64,000 nucleotides of DNA from assembly GCA_965207995.1 (NCBI GenBank), contig OZ242299.1, positions 62,001-126,000 of the forward strand, read 5' to 3'. This document shows, in pieces, positions 38,550-45,913 of the stretch (position 1 is its first letter; each line of letters starts with the position of its first letter). Origin of the DNA: DAOUKH01 sp965207995. GTDB taxonomy: Bacteria; Chloroflexota; Dehalococcoidia; SHYB01. The notes under the pieces are model-generated. The model worked only from the letters and a program-made list of their open reading frames with translations, did no database searches and had not been told where the DNA came from. The translations under genes were made by a program, and so were the position numbers.

Positions 38550-38775
38550 ACCTCATCCCCCTCTGGGGGAGACCACCTTAAACCTCCCTCCCTCCGGGAG
38601 GGACTGAGGGCGGGCACGATCCGCGCCGTCTCCCTCTCCTCCCCTGTAGGGGCGATTCGCGAATCGCCCGTCCCCTCCGGCCTCTCCCCCTCTGGGGGAG
38701 ATTTGAGAGAGGGCGCACGCCGCCAGGCGCGCGAGCGCCCGCAGGGCGCTGCTCTTGCTCGCTCCGGCGGGAGGA
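38550..38775. repeat. Hairpin-rich GC repeat cluster between lgt and trxB
   Basis: Four strong inverted repeats are packed into about 150 bases: TCCCCC-tct-GGGGGA at 38557-38571; TCCCTCC-g-GGAGGGA at about 38587-38601; the perfect 20-base palindrome GGGCGATTCGCGAATCGCCC at 38650-38669; and TCTCCCCC-tct-GGGGGAGA at 38683-38701. The first and last share the same core and loop. It could terminate lgt transcription, but the number and similarity of units suggest a dispersed genomic repeat family. No gene here. Confidence 0.75.
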
Positions 38776-38805
38776 AGGGGCCTAGCATCCCCGAAGAGTG
38801 CTCGG

Positions 38806-38811
38806 TATAGT
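38806..38811 (+). promoter_or_regulatory. -10 box upstream of trxB-like gene
   Basis: TATAGT in the context ctcggTATAGTctccc, 33 bases before the TTG start. Confidence 0.45.
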
Positions 38812-38844
38812 CTCCCCAGCCACATCCGGCAACGGAGGGTCTCC

Positions 38845-39768
38845 TTGAGCGACGTATACGACCTCGCCATCATCGGCTCCGGCTTCACCGGCCTCAGCGC
38901 CGGCGTCCAGGCCACGAGGATGGGCATGAAGACCGTCCTCATCGAGCAGGTGATCATGGGCGGTCAGATCCTGAACACCGACTTGGTGGAGAACTATCCC
39001 GGCTTCCCCAAGGGCGTCTCCGGTATGGACCTCATTACCGGCGCCGAGGAGCAGGCGAGCAACGCCGGCCTCGAATACGGCTTCGGCATGGTCACCGGCA
39101 TCGACACCTCCAAGCAGCCCATCCAGGTGCTCGGCGACGGCGAGTCGTGGCTCGCCAAGACGGTCATCATCGCCGCCGGCGGTGAGCACCGGAAGCTCGG
39201 CATCCCCGGCGAGGCCGAGCTCGAGGGCCGCGGCGTGTCCCACTGCGCCACCTGCGACGGCATGTTCTTCCAGGACCAGGCAGTCGCCGTGATCGGCGGC
39301 GGCGACTCCGCCATGGACGAGGGCCTCTACCTCACCAACATGTGCAGCAAGGTGTACCTCATCGTCCGCGGCGAGGAGTTGACCGGCCTCAAGGTCCTCC
39401 AAGACCGCGTCGCCGAGAACTCCAAGATTGAGGTGCTCTACGACACCGTCGTCGACGCCATCAACGGCGACGACTCCGTGAAAAGCCTCACGCTCCGCGA
39501 CGTCAAGACCGAGGAGAAGCGCGAGCTCGAGGTCACCGGCATCTTCGCCTACATCGGCTCCGACCCCGCCACCGCGCCGTTCGCCTCCGCCGTGCCCACC
39601 GACGGCGGCGGCCACGTCAAGGTCGACCTGCGCATGGCCACCGAGGTCCCCGGCGTCTTCGCCGCCGGCGAGTGCCGCTGGCAGTCCACCCGCCAGCTCG
39701 CCAACTCCGCCGGCGACGGCGTCACCGCCGCCATCGCCGCCTTCGAGTGGCTCCAAGCCAACGTCTAG
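38845..39768 (+). CDS. trxB: Thioredoxin reductase
   Basis: 307 residues, low-molecular-weight type. It passes electrons from NADPH through FAD and a Cys pair to thioredoxin. Seen: FAD-binding IIGSGFTGLSAG (9-20), the redox centre HCATCDGMFF (near 133-141), the NADPH motif VIGGGDSAMDEG, and the C-terminal AAGECRWQSTRQLANSAGDG, where most relatives have AGD rather than AGE. The TTG start is backed by GGAGG six bases upstream and by the usual N-terminus (SDVYDLAIIG). Followed 11 bases later by the pyroglutamyl-peptidase-like gene. Confidence 0.93.
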   Translation: MSDVYDLAIIGSGFTGLSAGVQATRMGMKTVLIEQVIMGGQILNTDLVENYPGFPKGVSGMDLITGAEEQASNAGLEYGFGMVTGIDTSKQPIQVLGDGESWLAKTVIIAAGGEHRKLGIPGEAELEGRGVSHCATCDGMFFQDQAVAVIGGGDSAMDEGLYLTNMCSKVYLIVRGEELTGLKVLQDRVAENSKIEVLYDTVVDAINGDDSVKSLTLRDVKTEEKRELEVTGIFAYIGSDPATAPFASAVPTDGGGHVKVDLRMATEVPGVFAAGECRWQSTRQLANSAGDGVTAAIAAFEWLQANV

Positions 39769-39778
39769 CGGCGGCGGC

Positions 39779-40387
39779 ATGGACCGCATCCTTCTGACGG
39801 GCTTCCTCCCCTTCCGGCGACGCGCCGCCAACGTCTCCGGCGACGTCGCCGCCGCCCTCGACGACGCCGTGATCGGCGGGGCCGCCGTCCACGCCCTGCT
39901 CATGCCGGTGCACTGGGACGCCCCTCACTCGGCCGTCGCCCGCGCGCTCGCCGCGATCGAGAGCGAAGGCAATCGGGCCGTCGCTATCGTCGGGCTCGGA
40001 GAGTGCGGCGCGAACGGCAGCGTCCGCGTCGAGACCACGGCCCGCAACCGGCGGGGCCGCCGGCCCGACGAGCGCGGCCTACGGCCCGGGGTCGGTACGC
40101 CGTCGGAATCGGAACCGGGAGGCCCGGCCACCCGTTCATCGAGTCTTGCAGCGGCATTCCAACGGCCTCTAGATGAGGCAGGGGTCGAGCGCGTCACCAG
40201 CCGGAGCGCCGGACGCTTTCTGTGCGAGGAGGCCCTCTACGTCAGCCTGGGGTTGACCCCTCCCGCCGGCTTCGTCCACCTGCCCGCCTACCCCAACGCC
40301 CGCGCCGACAAGTCGGACCCGCGGAACCGCGCCCACTTCCTCGCCATGAAGGGCGTCGTCGAAGCGGCCCTGGCCGGCCTACCCTGA
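39779..40387 (+). CDS. Pyroglutamyl-peptidase I-like protein (peptidase C15)
   Basis: 202 residues. The family removes N-terminal pyroglutamate from peptides using a Glu-Cys-His triad. Seen: ILLTGFLPF at the N-terminus, a likely Glu85 in VRVETTARNRR, Cys149 in SRSAGRFLCEEALY and His167 in GFVHLPAYP, so all three catalytic residues are in place. The middle (about 90-130) is Arg/Gly-rich and diverged from well-known members. It lies 11 bases after trxB and overlaps the 3' end of the convergent MFS gene by nine bases. Confidence 0.8.
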   Translation: MDRILLTGFLPFRRRAANVSGDVAAALDDAVIGGAAVHALLMPVHWDAPHSAVARALAAIESEGNRAVAIVGLGECGANGSVRVETTARNRRGRRPDERGLRPGVGTPSESEPGGPATRSSSLAAAFQRPLDEAGVERVTSRSAGRFLCEEALYVSLGLTPPAGFVHLPAYPNARADKSDPRNRAHFLAMKGVVEAALAGLP

Positions 40388-41908
40388 CTTGCCCGCCGCC
40401 CCGGCGACGGGAGCGGCCGTCCGCTCCTCTTGCTCCGCACCGACGGCGGCCCCGGCGTCGGGCGTGTGGCGTTCCCCTTTGAAGAAGGAAAAGACGACGC
40501 CGAGGGCGACGAGCCCGCCCATCACGAAGAAGGCGCGGTGCATGCCGGCGATGAATGCCGTCGCGATTGCGTCGCCGCCGGTCTCGGCGACGGCGTCGAG
40601 GCGCGGTTCGAAACCGAACGAGGCCATCGTCACCACGATCACGGCGGTGGCCAACGCGATGCTCGTGACGTTGGCCGAGTTGCGCATGAGCTGCGTCAGC
40701 GCGGTGATGACGCCGTAGCGCGACCGCGGGACGGCGCTCAGGATCGAGCTGTTGTTGGGAGAGCTGAACATCCCCACGCCGGCGCTGTTCAGGATCATGA
40801 GGGGAATGATCAGTCCGAGCGAAGTGTCCTCGTCGAGGAAAATTCCGAAGCTGAACAGCCCGGCGGCGGACATGCTCAATCCGCCCATGTTGAGTAGCCG
40901 CCAGCCGAAGCGGTCGGAGAGCCGCCCGCTCACCGAGCCCATGATCGCCAGCGTCGCCGCGCCGGGGATCAGCATCAGGCCCGCCTCTCGTGCGCTGTAG
41001 CCCAGGATGTTCTGCAGGTAGAACGGCATGACGAAGATCATGGAGGCCGACCCCATGAACGAGAGCCAGCCGGCACTCACCCCGAAGGCGACCAGCCGCC
41101 GCTTGAAGAGGCGCAGGTCGAGCATGGGGTCCTCGGTCCGCAGCTCCCACCAAATGAAGGTGGCGATAGCCGCGCCTATCACGACGAATCCCGTGATGAC
41201 GGCAGGCGACAGCCAGCCGGCGCGGTGGCCGTTCGTCATGATCATCAGGAAGACGAGAAGCACCGCGCCCGACAAGGCAGCGCCGACCCAGTCGAACCGC
41301 GCGCTCTGGCCCACCGGCTTGTCGCGGGCGAGCACGGCCGAGCTGAGCACGACCGCCGACGCCAGCAGCGCCACGAGCGCAAGGGGCGCGTTGAAGAAGA
41401 ACACGGAGCGCCAGCCCAGGCCGGTCACCAGCGCCCCGCCGAGGGCCGGCCCAAAGATCAATCCCACGCCGACGACGCTCAGGTGGGAGCCCAGGGCCTT
41501 GCCGCGCTCCGCTCCGGGAAAGACGGAAAGCACCGCCGCCATGGCGTTCGCCTGGATCATCGCCGAGCCGATTCCCTGGAACAGCTTCGCCCCGATGAGC
41601 ATGCCGATGCTCTGCGCGGAGCCCGCGGCCAGGGCGCCGAGGCAGAAGATCGCCAGTCCGGTCATGTAGACCCGCTTGCGGTCGGTCGTGTCGCCGAGCC
41701 GCGCCATGGGGAGCAGCAGGATGCTGATCATCAGCGCATGGCCGATGGTGACCCACTGCACGGTCGGGAGGTCGCTGTCGAAATGGTCGGCGATGGTGGG
41801 CAGCGCGACGTTGACGCTCCCCATGTCCATGACCGACATGAAGGTGCCGATGGCGATCGTCCCGAAGACGAGCCACTTCCGCGTTCCGGCGTCTTGGAAG
41901 ACCCTCAT
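40379..41908 (-). CDS. DHA2-type MFS drug/proton exporter (14 TM)
   Basis: 509 residues with about 14 hydrophobic segments. Seen: VMDMGSVNVALPTIADHF at the end of TM1 (antiporter motif D1 region), LGDTTDRKRVYMTG in the first cytoplasmic loop (motif A), GIGSAMIQANAMAAV, and motif C-like GVGLIFGPALGGAL in TM5, which marks proton-antiport exporters. The likely role is efflux of small toxic compounds; substrate unknown. The ATG has GAGGAG about 13 bases upstream. Just downstream of tusA on the same strand (19 bp gap), possibly cotranscribed. Confidence 0.9.
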   Translation of the reverse strand: MRVFQDAGTRKWLVFGTIAIGTFMSVMDMGSVNVALPTIADHFDSDLPTVQWVTIGHALMISILLLPMARLGDTTDRKRVYMTGLAIFCLGALAAGSAQSIGMLIGAKLFQGIGSAMIQANAMAAVLSVFPGAERGKALGSHLSVVGVGLIFGPALGGALVTGLGWRSVFFFNAPLALVALLASAVVLSSAVLARDKPVGQSARFDWVGAALSGAVLLVFLMIMTNGHRAGWLSPAVITGFVVIGAAIATFIWWELRTEDPMLDLRLFKRRLVAFGVSAGWLSFMGSASMIFVMPFYLQNILGYSAREAGLMLIPGAATLAIMGSVSGRLSDRFGWRLLNMGGLSMSAAGLFSFGIFLDEDTSLGLIIPLMILNSAGVGMFSSPNNSSILSAVPRSRYGVITALTQLMRNSANVTSIALATAVIVVTMASFGFEPRLDAVAETGGDAIATAFIAGMHRAFFVMGGLVALGVVFSFFKGERHTPDAGAAVGAEQEERTAAPVAGAAGKSG

Positions 41909-41927
41909 ACCGGCCGGGACGCGCTCC

Positions 41928-42173
41928 TCATGCCTTGCGGATCAGCGCCCGGTAGACGCCGCCCTCGTTGGTGAGCGCCAGCAGCGCGTTCCCCGTCCTC
42001 GCGCACCACGCCGGGAAGTCCTCCTCGACGCCCTCGTCGTCGGACAGCACCTCGATGACCCTGCCCGGCGCCATCGACCGGATCCGTTTCGCCGTCTCCC
42101 AGACCGGCACGGGGCAACAGAGGCCGATCGTGTCCAGGGTCTCGTCCGGCGCGGCGGGTTGCGGGCTTGTCAT
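41928..42173 (-). CDS. TusA-family sulfur carrier protein
   Basis: 81 residues. TusA-type proteins accept persulfide sulfur from a cysteine desulfurase on a conserved Cys and pass it on for tRNA thiolation or cofactor synthesis. Seen: LDTIGLCCPVPVWETAKRI with the CPxP motif at Cys20-Pro23, then the beta strand GRVIEVLSDDEG. A longer open frame upstream lacks family similarity. It lies 35 bases after the desulfurase-like gene on the same strand, the natural sulfur donor, except that that protein lacks the PLP lysine. Confidence 0.88.
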   Translation of the reverse strand: MTSPQPAAPDETLDTIGLCCPVPVWETAKRIRSMAPGRVIEVLSDDEGVEEDFPAWCARTGNALLALTNEGGVYRALIRKA

Positions 42174-42208
42174 GTCGATGTCACTCGGTCGCGGCGAAAG
42201 GGACTCCG

Positions 42209-43378
42209 TCACGCGAACGGCGACAGAGACCGCAGGCGCTCGATGGCGCGCGGCAGCTCCGCGAGGAAGTAGTCGACCTCGTCTTCCGTCGTATCCGCGC
42301 CGACGCTGGCGACAAGGGAGCCGGAGCGCAGCTCCGTCCCCAGGCCGATGGCTTCGAGGACGTGCGACGCCGTCTCCGTCCGCCCGGAGCAGGCCGTCCC
42401 GCTGGCGGCGTAGACGTTCGCGTTCATCGACAGCTCCAGCAGCAGGCTCTCCGCCTCGACGCGGTCGACGACGCAGCTGGCGTGATGGGGGAGGCGGCGT
42501 AGCGGATGCCCCGTAACCCGCACGCCGTCCCATGCCTGAAAGGCGTCGATCATCTTGTCGCGCAGCCTTCGCGCGCCCTCCATTCGTTCAGGCATGTGGG
42601 CGCGGGCCAAGTCGGCGGCGGCCCCAAAGCCCACGATGGCGGGGACGTTCTCCGTGCCGGCCCGCCGGCCCGACTCCTGCGTGCCGCCTTCCAGGAGTGG
42701 AGGCCAGCGCAGCCCGCGTCTACTATACAGCGCGCCCGCTCCCTTCGGCCCGCCGAACATGTGCGCCGACAGCGTCATCAGCGATGCGCCCAGCCCAGCC
42801 GCATCGACGGGGATGATGCCCGCCGCGTTGGTCGCGTCGACGTGCAGCGGCGCGCCCCGCTCACGGCAGATCGCCCCCACCTCGGCGATGGGCTCGATCG
42901 TGCCGATCTCGTTGCTCGCCAAGGTCATGGTGACCAGGGCGGTCTCCTCATTCACGGCGGCGCGGACCTCGTCCAGATCGATCACGCCGTCGGAGTCGAC
43001 GCCGACCGTCACCACCTCGAACCCCGCCCGCTCCAGCGTCCGGCACGGCGCGAGGACGGAAACGTGCTCGACCGCCGACGTCACCACCCGCCGCCCCCGG
43101 CCCGGCGCGCCGGGCATCAGCAAGCCCTTGATCGCCCAGTTGTTGCTCTCGGTTGCCCCGGAGGTAAAGGTGACCTCCCCAGGCGCAGCGCCGATGAGCG
43201 CGGCCACCGACGCACGCGCCGCCTCGACTGCGTCGAGCGCCTCCTCGGCGGGGGGATAGGCGCTCTGCGGGTTGTGAAAGCGGGAGCCGGACAGATACGG
43301 ACGCATCGCCTCAACGACCTCAGGCGCGCAGGGCGTCGTGGCGATGTGGTCGAGGTAGACCGGAGGTCGCGCCGTCAT
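42209..43378 (-). CDS. Cysteine desulfurase homologue lacking the PLP-binding lysine
   Basis: 389 residues of the IscS/NifS fold. Conserved: VYLDHIATTPCAPEV, His105 (SAVEHVSVL), the PLP-stacking Asp of HVDATNAAG, GTQESGRRAGTEN, and the persulfide loop Cys330 (SGTACSGRTE). At the Schiff-base site IscS has SAHK followed by LYGPKG; here it is SAHM followed by FGGPKG, so Lys is Met207 (codon ATG, one base from AAG). The usual DNAATT is DHIATT. It should not catalyse ordinary PLP-dependent desulfuration. Archaeoglobus IscS, which also lacks this Lys, is a precedent for a scaffold role with IscU. The leaderless start is set by TACAAT six bases before ATG 43378. tusA follows. Confidence 0.9.
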   Translation of the reverse strand: MTARPPVYLDHIATTPCAPEVVEAMRPYLSGSRFHNPQSAYPPAEEALDAVEAARASVAALIGAAPGEVTFTSGATESNNWAIKGLLMPGAPGRGRRVVTSAVEHVSVLAPCRTLERAGFEVVTVGVDSDGVIDLDEVRAAVNEETALVTMTLASNEIGTIEPIAEVGAICRERGAPLHVDATNAAGIIPVDAAGLGASLMTLSAHMFGGPKGAGALYSRRGLRWPPLLEGGTQESGRRAGTENVPAIVGFGAAADLARAHMPERMEGARRLRDKMIDAFQAWDGVRVTGHPLRRLPHHASCVVDRVEAESLLLELSMNANVYAASGTACSGRTETASHVLEAIGLGTELRSGSLVASVGADTTEDEVDYFLAELPRAIERLRSLSPFA

Positions 43379-43384
43379 GCGGCT

Positions 43385-43390
43385 ATTGTA
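43385..43390 (-). promoter_or_regulatory. -10 box directly before desulfurase-like gene (leaderless)
   Basis: TACAAT on the minus strand, six bases before the ATG, within the small palindrome GGCTA-caa-TAGCC. No ribosome site. Confidence 0.5.
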
Positions 43391-43460
43391 GCCGTTGGCA
43401 CTTCCTCCGACCCCCGGAACATCATCAACCACCGCGGCCGGGTTTATGCAGGAGCGAGGC

Positions 43461-44813
43461 TCACGAGCAAACGAGTTGCAGGACCTCTTCCGGCCGATCG
43501 CGTTCTTTGGCCATCTGACAGGGAGTCTGACCAAGCTCGTTCTGGGCGGCAGTATCCGCGCCTCGGTCTAGCAGTAACGCAATGACCTCAGGGCTTGAAC
43601 GGGGCATCGCCCAGTGCAGAGGTGTAGCAGCACTGAGACTGGGTGAATCCGCAACCTCTTTGGTCCTTGCCTCAACATCCGCACCATGATCCAGGAGCAC
43701 TTCTGCAATTGAGCTGTGCATGCCACGCCTAACGACCCAGTGCAAGGGCGTCGTCCCGATTCTGGCTGCACGATTGGGATCGGCCCCATGCATTAGCAGC
43801 CGTGGGACAAGCGAAGGATAACTCTTCGCGGCCCAAGAGAGAGGTGTCTCTCTATGTATATTCCATGCGTCAACATCTGCCCCTTGATCGAGAAGCAGTG
43901 CTATGACCTTCTCTCTTCTGTCCCGCGTTAGGCCTGCCTCTTGCCCAATCGTCAAATGTAGGGGCGTCTCCCCATACTTGTTCCTTGCATCAACATCCGC
44001 TCCGTAGTCCAACAACAATGCCACAACCTCAACATGCTTATTGGCATGCGTTGCTAAGTGCAAGGGGTAGTTTCCTTGTTCATCCCTTTCCGAAAGATCG
44101 GCGCCACGATCTAGGAAGAGTTGCGTAAGGGAAGGATCAGCAGTAGGAAGCGCGCGCTGGAACGGCGTCCTACCGTCGCTGCTCTTGGCGTTGGGGTCTG
44201 CGCCATGCTCCAGCAGCACTTCGATGATGGCTCGGTCTCCTTCATACCACAACCCTGATGCGTAATACAGAGGAGATTCGCCGTCCGAGTAACCGCCCGT
44301 TGGAGGGTTGGGATTGGCACCATATGCCAGGAGCAACTGAATGATGGCAGGAGGTCGGTTGTACTGTTCTATCGCCAGTTGCAGCGGAGTCCTGTGACTC
44401 CTGTAAGGTGCATGATGGCCGTAAAGGACAGTATGGCCGCTCGCGTTCGAGTCCGCGCCACGCTTGAGCAGCAGCGCCACGACATCGGCGTCTGCGCCGT
44501 GCTCTATCGCAAGATGGAGCGGAGACTTCAGTACGGTATAGGACCGATCCGCACGAAGCCTGAGCAGCAACACGATGGCATCAAAGTCCAAGCCCCTCTC
44601 GATGACTAGCTGCAGCGGAGACCACAGCCTTGTCTCGCTGATTCCATTCACATCCGCTCCGGCCTCTAATTCAGCCTCCACGTCCGCAATGTCGGCGGTC
44701 TCCCAGAAATCGGGCTGACACAAGCGGCCGCACCCGGGGGAACATCCTGCTACCAGGAGCACGGCCGCCAGCCCCACGAGGGCGGCTCGCAGGAGGATTC
44801 CTGCCGGAAGCAC
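43461..44813 (-). CDS. Ankyrin-repeat lipoprotein
   Basis: 450 residues. The N-terminus is a lipoprotein signal: a hydrophobic stretch ending LLVAGC with the lipid-modified Cys at 24. About ten ankyrin repeats follow, recognisable by repeated TPLHLA and VVALLLDRGADVDA-type segments (for example YGETPLHLTIG, HVEVVALLLDYGADVDARN), to the C-terminus. The GTG start at 44813 has GGAGG seven bases upstream and puts the signal at the N-terminus; the frame is open to 44897 without support. It is likely anchored to the outer face of the cell membrane as a protein-binding surface. Codon use is less GC-biased than its neighbours, suggesting transfer. No partner is evident. Confidence 0.88.
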   Translation of the reverse strand: MLPAGILLRAALVGLAAVLLVAGCSPGCGRLCQPDFWETADIADVEAELEAGADVNGISETRLWSPLQLVIERGLDFDAIVLLLRLRADRSYTVLKSPLHLAIEHGADADVVALLLKRGADSNASGHTVLYGHHAPYRSHRTPLQLAIEQYNRPPAIIQLLLAYGANPNPPTGGYSDGESPLYYASGLWYEGDRAIIEVLLEHGADPNAKSSDGRTPFQRALPTADPSLTQLFLDRGADLSERDEQGNYPLHLATHANKHVEVVALLLDYGADVDARNKYGETPLHLTIGQEAGLTRDRREKVIALLLDQGADVDAWNIHRETPLSWAAKSYPSLVPRLLMHGADPNRAARIGTTPLHWVVRRGMHSSIAEVLLDHGADVEARTKEVADSPSLSAATPLHWAMPRSSPEVIALLLDRGADTAAQNELGQTPCQMAKERDRPEEVLQLVCS

Positions 44814-44835
44814 AGCAACACCTCCGTAGCAGGGG

Positions 44836-45913
44836 CTAGTTGATGCGGTAGACCGCCTTCGCCGTGTCCCAGGTGGCCTTGCGCACGACGTCGTCACTCG
44901 CGCCGGCGAAGATGTGCCGGACGGCCTCGTCGGTGTGGGGGAAGGTGCCGTCGGCGTGGGGGTAGTCGGCGGCCCACATGACGTTGTCGACGCCGATCTC
45001 GGGGATCAGCTTGACGCCGATGGCCTCCTCCTGGAACGTCGCGTACATCTGCCGCTTGAACAGCTCACGGGGGTCCATCGACAGCGGGATGTCGATCATC
45101 GAGCCGTAGGTCTTGCGCTCGAAGGCCAGCCGCTCCAGCACGTACGGGATCCAGCCGATGCCCGACTCGCCGAGGACGAGCTTGAAGTTAGGGTTGCGCT
45201 CCAACATGCCGGAAAAGATCGCCTGGGCCAGTATTTCGGTCATTTGCAGTTGCACCAGTGCCGTCCGCATTGGTGCGGTCCAGTCCCTCTTTATGCCTCC
45301 GATGCCCCCGCCGCCTCCGCCAATGTGGACGCTGATCACCAGCCCAGACTCCGCGGCGGCGTTCCAGACCGGGTCCCACGCCGGCTCGTAGATCGGCGCC
45401 GCCGCGCTGTGCACCTCGAAAATGGCGCCGCGCAGACCAAGCTTGTTGACGTGTTCGACCTCCGCCAGGGTCTCCTGCGGGTCGGTCGAAGGAAGGGTGG
45501 CCAGCGACACCAGGCGGTCCGGCGCCGCCGCGACGAACTCGGCAAGCCAGTCGTTCATGGCGCGCATGCAGGCGGCCTGCAGAGCGCCGTCCTCGAAGCT
45601 CCAGTCGAGAAAGTTGTAGATGACCTGGGCATAGATGCCGTCCCGGTCCATGTCTTCCAGCCGGTACCTTGCGGTCGATGGGCGCCAGACATCAGGCTCC
45701 GGCTCCTCGGCAAGGCCGATCTCGTCGAAGACGACCTTGCGGCCGTCGGCGCGCTTCGTCCCGTAGATGCCCCAGCGCCTTCCCTCGCGGAACCAGACCG
45801 GCCCCGTCTCGGTCTGGATGACCTTGGGCGCTGCCTCCTTGAACTTGGCCGGCACGCGCTCCTGCCACATGTTGGGGGGAACATAGCAGAGGTCCATGTG
45901 GTCGTCGCTGGAG
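44836..45913 (-). pseudogene. Amidohydrolase-2 family gene, 3' part, interrupted by element
   Basis: 357 codons of an ACMSD-like amidohydrolase (SDDHMDLCYVPPNMWQERVP onward; LVISVHIGG with a metal-ligand His; GIYAQVIYNFLDW; VMWAADYPHADGTFP with the late metal-ligand Asp). The frame begins at the element's attachment core instead of a start codon. The missing beginning, ATG plus six codons (MDYKYIS), is at 63586-63606 and joins in frame as MDYKYIS-SDDHMD. An internal ATG at 45897 could still give a 353-residue protein, but it would lack the N-terminal DDH metal segment, so the gene is probably inactive while the element is present. Confidence 0.88.
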
